64,000 bases of DNA from Przewalskia tangutica. Taxonomy: Eukaryota > Streptophyta > Magnoliopsida > Solanales > Solanaceae. The position numbers and the translations under genes are program-made. This document shows, in pieces, positions 47,183 to 59,923 of the stretch. Location of the stretch: the NCBI GenBank assembly GCA_029844215.1, contig CM056738.1:66369593-66433592 (forward strand), in the 5' to 3' direction. The notes beneath the pieces are model-generated. The model worked only from the letters and a program-made list of their open reading frames with translations, was not told the DNA's origin and did no database searches. Numbering within the stretch: position 1 is the stretch's first letter; each line of letters opens with the position of its first letter.

Positions 47183-49647
47183 TGTCATGACCCGTTCCGG
47201 GGCCCGTGACTGGTGCCTAACCAGGCACCCAAGTAGTCATACATCAGAGTAATCAGCGTAACATAAAACAAGACATGAAACAGCTTTATAAAATAAGACA
47301 CGCTTTATGTGAACAAACGTCGCTTTCGCATATATATATAAACAAGGTTTAGCTACATCCGACATCGCATAAATGACTACGCACTCTAAGGAAAAATACA
47401 ACTATGGCGGACAGGTTCCGCCATACCCCGATCGCATAAAACTATCTACAACAGGGAGATCATACCAAAGAGCAGTAGAGCCTCGGAAGAGATGGAGCTC
47501 CCGACACCAACGTAGAGATCCTAAGGATGCGGATCTAGCACCGCTTGCCCTTACCGCGGCATTTAACGCACTCCGGGCGAGGTCAAGACAACAGTACCAA
47601 GTATGTGAAACTATAAAGAATCAAATGAAATCAAAGTATTTAAAACCTTTTCACAAATACAATCGGTTCAATTGCACATAGTGCCACATCACAAACAACA
47701 ACAAGAATAGAAAAATCAGAATGTGTCTATTCTAGGCCGCGAATGATCAAGCAAGGCCAATCGCCATAGTATCATTCGCGTGCCTAGTCCCGACTTCCGC
47801 AGCCCGCATAGTCACACATGCACCGCATGAGGTATTCCCGCATCGGGGCAGCTAACCCCAAGATCCGCCTAGGCTCCCGCACGCGCATAGCCTCAAAAGA
47901 CCGCGTAGTCTCAGCAGATCCGCATAGGGAATCCCCGCATCAGGCTAAACACCGGAATGATCAATCCCGAGCATACCGCTGCCCGCATAGTCTCACAGAC
48001 CGCATAGCCGTATAGACCAAGATCGGGGCAAGCCTCAGATAACAATAAGGGGTAGGTGATACAATAACAAGACAACGGACTTACCTGCTAGCAACGTAAG
48101 CACGCAAGAATGACCCCTTACACGCATTTCAAGACACTAACCTGTAGCATCATAATATGTCTACTTATCACACAAATCTTACTACACTTAATGTAAATCA
48201 ATACAAGGCTTTTATAAACAAACAAGTAAACAGTTCCTTTTTATCTTTCTTAAGTTGTTATACCTAACTTCCCATAAAGCTAGTATAACTCTTAAGCTTT
48301 TGTTTTAAAAACCAAATATTTATCTTCTGTTAAAAATGATTCAGTATTCTTTTGAAATGCTTCCAGTTCTTTGTTATTCAGGCTTAAGCCGTGAGGCATT
48401 GCCGTAAGTATTATTCAGGCTTAAGCCGTGAGCCATTGCCGTAAGTATTATTCAGGCTTAAGTCAAAGACATTGCCGTAGTTATTATTCAGTTAACACAT
48501 GTACGTCTACCGTACTATATATTGTAAATATCATGCTTTAGGAAGAATCACATACCTTCTCAGCGAAAACCACCTGCCATGTTGAATATGTCGCGCGCAG
48601 AGAGTCAGCCTATAATAGTCACAGACATCTATCAAAGACTACTCTGAAGGTCATTCTAAACAGAGGGTTCACAATTCTACGAAAAGTCGGGCAGTACCTC
48701 CCTACCCGGTGAGCTATATAAGTCTACTGTGAAAACAGTCCTATGTAAGTACAGTTTGATTATTCTTCTTTTAAACCCTTCTACTGTGGTAACAGTTCAA
48801 TTCTATTCTATGATATCCTTCTAAGTATTTAATACTTATTCAATACTACTACAGTATGTATTCTCTAATTCAAAAGAGGGTTAGGATTAGTTACCTCGGT
48901 AAGCCCAAAAATATCCTAGATAAAGTCGCGCCTGAGCAAGGTTTAGCTCCTAAGTTGTACGCTCCCAGAGTCTAAGAAACCCTAGAAGTTCTTCACAACT
49001 TCTACTAAGTACTATGGATTTGGGCTAGGTATTTTGGGCATTATAACGATACTAGAAGACAACTTTTCTACCAAGGGAGTGGGTAGATTTCGGCTAGGCT
49101 AGGGGTAGGCCCTCGCCAAACTCACTCGAGGGGGGAGAGGAGTTGGACGAAAGGCTAAGGGAGAGGAGAGGATATTTTCAAGACTTGGAAGATAACTTTG
49201 TGGATGAAGAACTCTTCATCTCTAAGGGGGTATTTATAGCTCAAGCCTTGGCCAACCAATGGCCAAGATGAAGACAAGTGCAAGGCAAGTGTAGGGTGAG
49301 GATTAACTATACACAAATATCCTACCAACTCCTTGACTTGTGCACAAGGCACAAAAAACGTGCCATGGCTCTTCAATTCGTCCAAATGGACGATTCAAGT
49401 CCACCAATGGGAGGGTGCCAAGTGTCGCCCTCCCGTTGGTCCAAAATGTTTCGTCTCTCGGAAAAATCCGCAAAAACATAGCAATGGCATAGCCGGAATT
49501 TTCCCTACGAAAGCTGTGGAAACATTTCGTCGGAAAACGATTCTTTTAGTGAGTTGTGTACAAAAAAAACGTCCAAGGCTAACTTTAAGGCCAAACTTTT
49601 TATACGTATTCCCTTACGTACATACTCTGGAAATACGGGGTATAACA
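47183..49647 (-). repeat. A3 5' LTR (2465 bp)
   Basis: Near-identical partner of 39916-42333. TATA box 49231-49238, CCAAT palindrome 49250-49264, palindrome around 49408-49435, triple TTAAGC repeat 48380-48490. Carries CAG/CTG at several places where the partner has CG-containing variants. Confidence 0.93.
49238..49264 (-). promoter_or_regulatory. A3 5' LTR core promoter
   Basis: TATA box (TATTTATA reversed, 49231-49238) and CCAAT inverted repeat (49250-49264). The hairpin GATGAAGA...TCTTCATC follows in the direction of transcription at about 49204-49221. Confidence 0.68.
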
Positions 49648-51144
49648 TCAGCACAAAGCTATTCGAACATAACACTTAACACATTAACATAACATCAAAA
49701 CATACAAGCCTCTAGAGGGTTAAGGATATACCTGAAGCCACCGCTCCACTCTAATCGTAGTACGCCGCAGGCGCATAATCAGGGCGCGCGAACTCGCCAT
49801 CGATCCGCAGGCCGCGCTGCCGCCGGCATTCTCCTATAAGCACGCCACTCGTCACATGGCTCGACGGCCGCAGTGAAACAAGCACCCGAAAAAGACGACA
49901 TTCCCGGGATGATGTTTGCCACATCGCGCACACCGAGGACATGAATCTGGCCGCTAGCACTCACGTATACTGTGGAACGGAAGCCCCGAGCTCACCAGCC
50001 TCCGAATACCTAACGCCCCAAGGCGGGAGGACCACTGCATCTTGGCGGAGGTACATAACTAGATCGGCCGAGGCGGTCCGCCTCGAAAGTTACCAAAGGA
50101 CCTGTTGTTCGCCTCTTCGCTGATCTCGGCCATTCCGTCGACCTCCGTGCCTCACATCCTAGTGCATGAGCTTGCACGCGGCAATGTCCATGCCCGATCA
50201 AGAGCTACACCCGCATAAGCCTCGCCAAGTAATCGCCCAGCCGGTGACGTAGCGGTGTACTCGCCCCCATATCGCTACTACAATGGGACATACCGAGCTA
50301 ATGAGTCGAACTCCATATTGTTTCTAACCGTCCCGCCCGCCCCGCTCAACGTCAAAAATATGTCGGCCCGAGCCCTCTCATCCGTGGAGGCATGAAATGT
50401 GCAAGAAATGCCTCGAGAACTCGCCCCAAATCGGCTGGAAGTGCATGCTCTTCCCGACAACTCCCACGAATCAAACTACCAATCGCAGATCACGCGGTGA
50501 TGCGAACCCAATACCACCGACTACGCCTCGAGGCTCGATCACTCATGATCCGTCAGAGTCGCTTGATAAACTCCCGAGGTCGCCTCGGCTCGATCCATAG
50601 AACACCGGAGGGCTACAACTCGTAAAGTCACGTAGCCTCAAACCGCTCGCCGGTGTGAAATACGGTGCTACTGGGCCGGAATCGCCGATCCGGCCTATCC
50701 TCATATCGCCACGACTCGCGGCGAATCGCCATCTCCTTGTACTTCATCTCATCGGCTCAGCCGTGGACCGGAGGCTCGTGTATCAGAGTCTCAGCCCATC
50801 GCCGCGCTCTAAACTCGCTGGCGTGGCGCTGCGAAACCCGCCGTCGGCACTGCTCGTGTATCGACCGCTCGCGCTGCATTTCTCGCATCTCGCTAACTCC
50901 TCGATCGCTTGCCTATCCGGGCTCAGGTTTTACGCGAGGCATAATCGGTAAAAGGAAAGGAATACGCCGAGGGTCCAATTTATCACACGGCTCTAAGGCA
51001 CGATCTCGGAATGAGAAGAATGGAAACCAATCCTAAATGTCCTGCACCTCACGATTATAGATGTGGTGCACAACACACCGATAATCAAGACTCTACTAGA
51101 CACGGTCAGACACTTTCCGAGGACTAATCGCTCGATACCACTTT
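49648..51144 (-). pseudogene. gag: C' gag and leader, degenerate
   Basis: Gag starts at 50942 (ATGCCTCGCGTAAAACC, MPRVKP). Capsid text is readable at 50460-50278: ADIFLTLSGAGGTVRNNMEFDSLARYVP, read as pieces. The nucleocapsid region near 49960-49870 reads CARCGKHHPGN then CLFHCGRRAM, a double zinc motif with altered spacing. No pol follows; the interior reaches the A3 insertion at 49648. The piece 49648-49740 contains TCTAGAGGGTTAAGGATATA, shared in inverted form with element C near 22880, which places C and C' in one family. The PBS is at 51130-51140 and lacks one base of the CTG. Confidence 0.78.
51130..51140 (-). other. C' primer-binding site, one base short
   Basis: GCTCGATACCA on the plus strand against GCTCTGATACCA in A3. 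The missing T turns CTG into CG, the commonest copy-to-copy difference seen here. Confidence 0.85.
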
Positions 51145-54100
51145 TGTCACGACCGAACCGGCCCGTGGATCGTGCCTTACCGGGCACCCTAGTGATACAA
51201 CATCGAGAAAATCAGCGGAAATAAAAACATGAACATGAATTAAGAGAAAGGATAAATAAACAGGCCAACCAAAACAGTTGCCTTCATCATATGTACATAA
51301 ATACCAGAACAGTTATCCTTTTTACAAACCCTGCCCACAACAAAGGCTGCACTCTAAGATTTACAACGCTATGACGACAGTGGCCCCGCCATACCACGAA
51401 TGTATAAGAATCTGCTGCACTGTGGTAACATACCAAAAGATAAGCCTCGAAGGAACGGAGCTTCCCAACACGCTGAAATGTGATCCTATAAGCGGGGATC
51501 GATCGATGTACCTTTACTGCAGATGACGCACTTCGGGCGAGGTCAAGATAACAGTACCAAGTATGTGAAATCAGAAAATCAGTAAATGCAATCATAATAG
51601 TCTATATAAAGCGGAGACATGTATGATAACCAAACTACAGTTCACAACATAAAAGCAGTTATGTCAAGTCAGGGACTCACGCCCTCAAAGTCATCCCTCA
51701 TGCCCGTGGAACTCCTTCCTCACTGCCGGCAGTCTAGGTACAAATCATGTGATACGTAAAATAGGTCTCGGCCCATCTTATGGACCTAATATAGAAACGT
51801 GTGGAATACATTTCCGTCCCATCCCGTGAACCTAGTCGAGTGGAATACATTCCGGATGAACCAGAGTCGAGTGAAATACATTCGGATGAACCGGTAATCA
51901 AGTGAAATACATTCGGATGAACCGTAATCAAGTGAAATACATTCGGATGAACCGTAATCAAGTGAAATACATTCGGATGAACCCAGAATCAAGTGAAATA
52001 CATTCGGATGAACCGGTAATCAAGTGAAATACATTCCGGATGAACCAGAATCAAGTGAAATACATTCCGGATGAACCGTAGTCGAGTAGAACACGCGACT
52101 TGCACAACAAGGCTATCACACGTAACATGGTCAAGTTTCATAACAACAAGCATAAGCAAGTTACACACAACTCAAGGTACTTTCATTTTATGCCAAAGTC
52201 GGATTTTAACCCTAAAGTATTACGACGTTAAATTCCTTTTAAAGATCCATTTCTTTACGAAGGTCACCCGATACCCGTAGTATAAAAATAGAGTGACTAA
52301 CATTGTTAAGTAAACCAAAATGCTTTCCTTTGTAAAATCAAGTAACAACCTTATTTTCCAAACGTTCAAGTTTGCCTAATTTCAAAAGCTCAAGTTTCTC
52401 ATTTTAGAAAAGGTTTCGTAGTTCATAGTTTTAAATCCTTTAAAACATAATTCTCCTTTAAACGTTTTGAGAAACATATGTCTTATATGTGAGTAGGTTA
52501 TTCTTGTTTATAATTAATCTTATTAAGCAGCCATGATCTAGGAAATGTAATATCATTTTGTCTTATCTTAGCTTTATGCAGATGGAGGTTTCTACTGGTT
52601 TTAATACCATACTTCATTATTCAATACATTTTCCTTTATTAACGCTGCAGTGGTTTGTCGATACTCATTCTGATTTCCGAAATCAGTAAAACATTCGTTT
52701 TATCACTCTTAAGACGTTATACCTAACTTCCCATAAAGCTAGTACAACTCTTATGTTTTCAAAGCCAAGTATTACTCTTCTTTCAAAAAGGTCTTTTTGA
52801 AACACTTCAAGTTCTTTATTACTACACATCAAATCCGTTATAAGTCAAATCAGCTACCCTTTGAAACCACAAAGCATTTTCTTACCTACATAAAGCTGTT
52901 ATAACCAACTACCCATAAAACCGTTATAACACTTTATGTTTCAAACCAATCAAATACATTAAACACGTACGCGTCTACCGTACTACATAGTTATACACAT
53001 ATCATGCTAGAACAGATAGGAAGAGGTTCACATACCTCGCGACGAGTATCGACTAATAGCAAAACGCTCCAAGTACTTCAAACCGTCGGCTACTCCTTAA
53101 GCCACGTAGATTGCACCACACGTAGTACTTCAACCTATAAGGCCGCGCGCTTTATTAACATCTAGATCTCATCGCTCCATATTCTACAGAAAATTCGCAA
53201 AGACCTCTCCCCGCAACACAGCGTAAATCTCTCCTTTATCGAGGCCGCCATCAAGCCAACCGGGGTTAACACGTCTAACCGGACGTGTACAATTCTACTA
53301 TACAGTAATGCTACACAAGTCTCATGTCTGAATACACCCTATGTAATTACAGTTCAGTTCTCTTCTTTAAATTCAGGCTTAAGTCAAAAGACATTGCCGC
53401 ACAACTATGTTCAATTCTATATATAGTATACTTTAACTATATATTCCTACAACATGTAATTTCCAATTACAATAGAAGGTCAAGATATTTACCTCGATAA
53501 GCCCAAAATTATCCAAGTTATAATGTCGATCCTGAGCAAGGTTTAGCTCCTACTCCGTGCGCTCCAATCCGCTCCAAACAACCCTTAGAAGTTCTAACCA
53601 ACTTCTACTTAAATACTTCAACCAATAATGAAGATTTCCTTAGGGTTTCGGTTTGCGACTAAAAGGACAAAAGGTAGTATTTCCGGGCTCTACGTATGGA
53701 GGTAACTTTTGAATACAACAAGGTAAAGGCTAAGGTATTTTGGGCATTATAACAATACTGAGAAGTATTTCTACCAAGAGGGGTGTATTATACGAAAACA
53801 ACTAGGCTGTGGGGGTACCAGCTAGCACCACAAAGGGGAGGGAGGCTCTCGGCCACAAGGGCCTTTACTAGGAGTGGCTCTTGACGAGAGTCAAACAAGA
53901 GGAGAGGAAGGATAGCAAGACTTGGAACATATTTGGATGAATGAAGTCTTCAAGCCAAGGGGGGGTATTTATAGCAAAACCAAAAGCCAACCAATGGCCA
54001 AGATCAAGCCATGTGCAAGGCAAGTGTAAGGCCAAGATCAAGCCAAGTGCACCCTAACCCTACTCCACAAAACACTCCACAAAACAAGCCACAAAACAAG

Positions 54101-54419
54101 GCACAAATCAAGGGACCAATCGGCCAAGGCCAACCGTCCCTCTTGGACGCCCAATCGTCCAAGCCACCCCACTTGCTTCCAATGTGAGGGTGACACATGT
54201 CACCCTCCCGTTGGTCCAAAATGTTTCGTCTCTCGGAAAAATCCGCAAAAATTATAAATGACATAGCCGGAATTTTCCCTACGAAAGCTGTGGAAACGTT
54301 TCGTCGAAAAACGACTCTATTCGGCACTTGTGCCCAAATTTCGGTCCTATGCCTAACTTAAGGCTCAAATTTCGTACGTACGTCCACACGTACATACTCT
54401 GGAAATACGGGGTATAACA
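51145..54419 (-). repeat. C' 5' LTR (3275 bp)
   Basis: Partner of 35975-39230. 30-bp tandem repeat at 51790-52087, palindrome 54186-54208 (10-bp perfect arms), TATA box 53966-53973. Followed by the duplication CTGGC. Confidence 0.93.
51790..52087 (-). repeat. 30-bp tandem repeat in C' 5' LTR
   Basis: About ten units of the same 30-bp sequence as at 36610-36906, in the same order apart from small changes near CGG/CAG. Confidence 0.92.
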
Positions 54420-54424
54420 CTGGC

Positions 54425-54708
54425 CATACGAATACCACTTCTACACTAAACCGCTATTAGTTCAAATACAACAATAAGGTTAAATTGTACAAGATTCAAT
54501 CCTAAGTATAAGAAATCTCAATTTATTTAGATTCATCTCAAGTAATCAAGTAGCATGATACAAAGATAAAGTTAGCAGTTTAGAAAAGTAAAGTAACAAA
54601 GAATAATATGATAAGATGATATGCAAATGTTGTGCAATGCATGGCCCTTTCATCACTGATACACACACATTAAAAACATTAACAAATTATGACCCATGGG
54701 GGACTTTT
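54425..54708 (-). repeat. E 3' LTR, middle segment
   Basis: About 284 bp of AT-rich sequence between C' and the D2 LTR, continuing the E LTR from 35974. No motif or gene. Confidence 0.6.
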
Positions 54709-57581
54709 TGTCACGACGACCTCGCCGCGATCGGTGCCCTACAGGGCACCTGCTCGTATACATCGAGAGAATAGCAAATGAACATACACAACATAAACAC
54801 ACGTGTAACAATAAAACATCCTGTGCTAGCCGAGCAAGTGCCGCCTTTCCAATATATAAACATACTCAAAAGTACAATCTGCATAATCGGTTCTTACCTT
54901 CAACCACAAATGTGAATACAGACTTGCAGGAATAATAATCGTATGACAGGGCCCCGCCATACCCCTGGATGTACATAAATCTACAACACCAGGGAAAAGA
55001 CTGTACCAAAATGAGACAAGCCTCCGGATAAATGGAGCTTCTGACGTCTGATAAGTGATCCTAAGAATGTGGATCCACCACCTGCTTACCCTTTCCTGCG
55101 GCATGAACGCAGCCCCCGAGGAAGGGGGTCAGTACACAATATGTACTAAGTATGTAAAACTGGAAAGTACTGTAATTACAACATAAGTTTAAAACAAACC
55201 GGAGACATGTATGATAACAAAATTACGAAGACACGATTGCCTTACTAACAATGAGAGTAAATCAAGGAATACGCATAACATCACAATAGAGACTCCTAAC
55301 AAATCATAGGTAGCGAACCCATAAAACAGTGGTATAACGTCTTAGGTTCTTACCCTCATTTATACTCTTACCCCAAGGTGGTATAACGTCTTGGGGGTTT
55401 GTCCCTCATTTATACTCTTACCCTGGAGAAGGTAATAAAACAGGTGGTATAACGTCTTGGGGGTTTACCCCTCATTTATACTCTTATCCTGGAGAAGGTG
55501 GTATAGCGTCTTGGGGGTTTACCCCTCACTCATACTCTTACCCTATCTCAACCGGCCGTCATACAATAAATAAGCAAGTTAGAAATCCCCCTAACTTCTT
55601 ATTAGTCTTATTCGTCTACACTCTCATTTTAATTTACTTAAGGCACTAACATGTCTTTTATAAAAATCCGGGAATTTAACCCAAAGTACTACGTACTTCA
55701 ACCTTTTAAAAAATGACTCATTTTCATATAGAACTTCCAAGATACTATGAACCGTAGTATCAAGTCAAAATTACTTTTCAAGACAAGTCACAATACCTTT
55801 AAACATAAAGTTAGGTTTCTAAATCAAGTGACTCCTTTTATTATAAAACCTTAGGCAATTGATGCCTTAAAAATCAAATTGCCTTTTCATTATAATTAAG
55901 TCATTTATCTTTCCATAAAGCAAATATAATCAACTCCCCATAAAGTCGTTACATTCGCTTTATACCTTAGCCATAAACAATTTCCTATCCAAGGGACTTA
56001 TACGTTTAAAACGAAACAAGTATCTCATACTTTAAAACTCTTCAAGTCCCTTTACTTTAATAAAACATTTGACATCCTTAATACTTTCAAGAAGTGAGTT
56101 AATCTACTAACTCACCCGGCAGCTATTCATAAAACTAGTAAAGGATATCAAGGTCATGTGACGCTCACCGCACTATATACATACAACTAGTCATGCTCAA
56201 AAGATAGGAAAAGTTCTACATACCTCGCCGGGTCAAACCACTTGCCAAGTAAAAAGTCCCGCCCGTAGAACGTCAACCTATAATATTCACAATACGTCTA
56301 TTAAGGCCTTACTTCAAACGTAGAATATTATAAGTGTCAAGTCGCTTAATTCTACGGAAAATCGGGCAGCACCTCCTTTGTTTTTACTAACTTTTCCACC
56401 TTTTTCAAGGCCGAATACAATAACCAAACACGCCACATTTAAGGCACAATCAAAGCAATTAATCAATAGGGGATTACACACCTACTAGACGTGTAAAATT
56501 CCGCCCCACAAACGATAACAAACTAATACAACTACTAGTCCAATTTTCGGCCATAATGAATACAACAATACCAATTCTTATCCAATTTCCATTTTAATCC
56601 AAATTGGTAGCATAACATGATATCAAGTCGCATTTGATTATAACTACCATAATCTTCAAATAAGTGACATGCGACGATTTCTAATAAACGACCAATTAGT
56701 AATCCAATATTCAAGTGGCTTGTATAACATTTCGGATTTAAGCTACAAGCAATCCATAATACTTATAAATTTCAACATATCAACTTCATGCTAGCAACAT
56801 GTAAAGCTAACAACAACAATATAATTATATAATCTTGTAACACCTTTAAAAGACAAGATTATACCTCAATGAACCTTAATCCAACTCCAATCCGAAGTCG
56901 CTCCTTAGTAGTTTAGAGCCTCTCCAAGACACTTCAATCCGCTTGTTGAGACCCTTAGAACAACACCAACAAATATCCTTCAAATCTCCAAACAAAACCT
57001 AGAAAGACAACTAGGTTTTCGTTTTGCGACTAACCCGTAAACTATCTTTTTCCAAGATTTTTCTATTGAGATATGTTTACAATACACATAAGAACCTTGG
57101 TTTAAAGTGTGGAGCTAAATGGATCACAAACAAAGATTTTTCTTTTTTTCTCTATAGTGAACCCGAGAGCAAGGCTCTTGTTCATCCAATTTGTGAAAAT
57201 TTTTCTAAGTGTTGGCACTAGTAGTGCTACTAGTAGTATTATATAGCACCTTGGAGGGTCAAGATACAACCATTTGGGTGGCTAGGATAAGCTCTAATTA
57301 AATATCAAGACCTTGTGGGTCCTTTGACTTAGTCACGATTATCAAGCTACAAGTTGCAAGACTTAGTCATCCAAGACTATGGTCAATGACCATTATGGCC
57401 ATGCCTAAATCGACCAAGGCATCAATAAGGGGGGTGACACGTGTCGCCCTCCCATTCGTCACAATAATACATTTTCTGACAAATTCATAATTCCGATAAA
57501 TTTTTACAAGTCTCAAATCTTAACACTTGTGAGTTCTTACGTACGTTCTTAAAACATGTCCTGCAAATACGGGGTGTAACA
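54709..57581 (-). repeat. D2: lone D LTR (2873 bp)
   Basis: Plus strand TGTCACGACGACC ... CGGGGTGTAACA; on the minus strand it starts TGTTACACCCCGTATTTGC. Matches D1 (32664-34671) and D3 (62938-64000). No primer-binding site, gag, pol or partner LTR adjoins it, so it is a solo LTR. The flanks CTTTT and CTCGC do not form a duplication. TATA box at 57238-57245 (minus), G-box at about 57437-57446, CTGCG hairpin at 55096-55112. Confidence 0.85.
55328..55545 (-). repeat. Tandem repeat in D LTR, 4 units
   Basis: Four units of roughly 50-63 bp beginning GTGGTATAACGTCTT and containing CCCTCATTTATACTCTTA (near 55329, 55379, 55443 and 55497). Confidence 0.88.
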
Positions 57582-59607
57582 CTCGCGAGGTTAATATACC
57601 ATCCGAAATCAATTCTCTTTGGGTTCCTTAGCCATTATTAGACTCACAATACTTGTCTCTAGCCACTCAGACTCTTATCAACACATTACTCCGGTCGTAA
57701 TCATTTTCCCTCGGACCCACATATGTATCTTAAGTATATAATGCATGAGATACCATATGAAGCATGAATATGACATGCTCAACAAAAAGAAGCCAAAATA
57801 TACAATAACGATTTAATCTTTCATCAACATAAGGCATAAACATCCGATCTTTAACCAATTTCACAGTAAAGTTACAATTTTTATCTTCTTTCCACTTTTA
57901 ACGAGTATTTAGGAGTGATTAGTACATATATCAGATAAGACATACACATAAACATAAAGACAGAAAAGTACGAGCTTTATACCCCAATCACAGATCTAAA
58001 GGATTATACTATCTATCAGCTAGTTCCCTAAGCATGGTATTCAGATCGACTTGTACAATTTAAATGGCGTAAATGTCAAGAACATGTCACTGATACCCGA
58101 TATAAGTTCTCATTACCTCAAAGTATTGGGACCCCCTTATTATCCGTATTACACCCTCTTACTTAGTTTATTTGACCAACCACAATGCTTTAAATAAGAT
58201 TCAAGATCTCAACTTGCCTATAATAGAAGTATGTTAGTCACAACGAAGCCATTCCCTTCGTAACGCCTTCGAATGGTCCAAATCTATTCAAATATGGAAA
58301 GTACGTTAACACACAATTCTATAGACACCCATATTGCCATATGGAAGTTTCAGACCAAAAAGTCACACAAAAATAGATTCTGAGCCTCGAAGGAAAAATG
58401 GAAAAATAGTTCCAAAATCAGTTTACCCATGGTTTATAGAGTCTAAATACCAAAAATTAACTCAATCTAACAATAAATTCAAGATTTATTTGAAGAAATC
58501 TCCATTTTAATCTAGGGTTTCAAACCCCCAATTTCAAGTCTCAATTCATGAAGCATAGAATGGAAATCCTTAATAATAGAAGGCATAATCATAAAGTGAT
58601 GATGAGGAACTTAACCACATGAAGATCCTTGCAAAATCCCTCAAAAATCACCTTAGACCGAGCACCCAAGTCCTAAAAGTGTGAATGAAATGCCCTAGGT
58701 TTGTAATTGGGAAAATATACTAATATGCCCAGCGACACCACCGGTGTGAGCTCAACTCTAAATCTGTGGGGTCGCATTTGCGATCCCTTTCTCGCATCTG
58801 TGAGAACCACTTAAATATCCTAAGAGCGTAGGTGCGACACCCTGCTTGTAGGCGCGACCTCGCAGGTGCAAGCCTCATGTTGCAGATGAGACCCTTGCCC
58901 ACACATTCCACCTTCGCACCTGCGGCCCACCTAGCACATGTGCGACTTTGTAAGTGTGAGAAAATCCTCGTAGGTGTGATGCACCAGAAACCTGAAACCT
59001 CAAAATAAGATCCAAACTTCAATTCAACCCACGAAACTCATCCGAGACCTCTTGGACACACACCAAATATGTAAGTCACTCCTAAAACATGCAACAAACT
59101 TAATTACTCTCAAAATAATCATACGAGGTTGTCCTGACCCGTTGTTGACTACGGTCAACTCCAATTCACTTTAAATACCAGAATTCCATTCAAGAGTTCA
59201 AAATACCCCCCGAGTCCCTCAGGAACCAAACCAATGACTCGAATAAGTTATAAATGATATTTCAGACCTAATGAAATCAAAGAAACTTCAAAAAGACTCA
59301 TTTACCCTTAATTTTGACTTTAGTCAACCATAACTCATCTTTTAACTTAAGAGCTTTCTAAAATCCATAATCTTATCTGAATCTCACCCAAATCGCTCGA
59401 GCGTGTCTTTCAAAAAGTCAACTCTTAGTCAAAATTTCCAAACTTATAACTTTTAAATTTCAAAATTTTAATTTTTTCTATTATTTTCACCTGATTGCCT
59501 CTAGAATCATACCATTTATCTCTACAAGTCAAATACACCACAAGAAAGATAGGAGGAGTTACATAAAAATAAGCAAAATATCCAAAATGACCTAACGGGT
59601 CATTACA
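57582..59607 (-). repeat. E 3' LTR, last segment (LTR start)
   Basis: Ends on the plus strand in CGGGTCATTACA, so the LTR starts TGTAATGACCCGTTAGGTCA on the minus strand, a start common in Solanaceae gypsy elements. With the other two segments the E LTR is about 2.8 kb. It contains a degenerate GC-rich repeat at 58745-58985. No gene; open frames here are accidental. Confidence 0.8.
58745..58985 (-). repeat. Degenerate GCAGGTGCGA-type repeat
   Basis: Irregular reiterations of short words such as TCGCATCTGTGAGA, GTAGGTGCGACAC, GTAGGCGCGACC, TCGCAGGTGCAAG and TTCGCACCTGCGG in both orientations. Arrays of this kind are familiar from Solanaceae LTR elements; this is recognition from memory, not a search. 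Confidence 0.7.
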
Positions 59608-59830
59608 TCATCATCCACTAAAACACATGTTCGTCCTCAAACATAAAAGATAAAGGAAGTACATGAATCACCAAAAAGCTGAGGGTATCTACTCCTCATG
59701 TCCGACTCGGTCTCACAAGTAGCCTCCTCGATTGAACGATGCGTCCACTGAACCTTTACTGAAACAATCTCCTTAGATCTCAACTTCTATAACTATCGTT
59801 GCACAGAAGGATCCTTGGGAAAAAACAACA
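59608..59830 (-). pseudogene. pol: E pol: C-terminal tail only
   Basis: On the minus strand, about 59790-59660 reads KEIVSVKVQWTHRS then IEEATCETESDMRSRYPQLF, homologous to the chromodomain-like tail of A2 (VASVKVLWRNE ... TWEAEEDMRQKYPHLF). It sits next to the E LTR start, as expected for the end of pol. The rest of integrase, RNase H and reverse transcriptase are missing. Confidence 0.82.
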
Positions 59831-59923
59831 TGCGAAATCAAGAAGCTCAACATGTATCAACTGCGAAATCATAGTGGAACTCAACATCTTTATCTTTCAA
59901 ACTCTTGCATACTTTTAGTAGTT

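Larger units (their letters stand above)
39916..49647 (-). mobile_element. Element A3, complete, minus strand, nested in C'
   Basis: A 9732-bp Ty3/gypsy element: 5' LTR 49647-47183, PBS 47178-47167, gag from 46979, pol to 42460, PPT 42346-42334, 3' LTR 42333-39916. The flanks TTAGT (39911-39915) and TCAGC (49648-49652) match at three of five bases; both differences are C/T. It interrupts the gag-only interior of C'. Confidence 0.9.
35975..54419 (-). mobile_element. Element C', complete, minus strand, nested in E
   Basis: Gypsy-type element bounded by a perfect duplication CTGGC (35970-35974 and 54420-54424). Minus-strand order: 5' LTR 54419-51145, PBS 51140-51130, gag from 50942, interior without pol, then element A3 (49647-39916), the rest of the interior, PPT 39243-39231, 3' LTR 39230-35975. 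Without A3 it is 8713 bp with an interior of about 2.2 kb, so it is gag-only. Confidence 0.92.

Noticed and set aside
54704..57586. Five-base duplication around the D2 LTR
   Set aside because: CTTTT against CTCGC agree at two positions only.
58720..59022. A 100-codon minus-strand frame with many Cys and Arg as a small gene
   Set aside because: It lies in the E LTR and is produced by the degenerate GCAGGTGCGA repeat.
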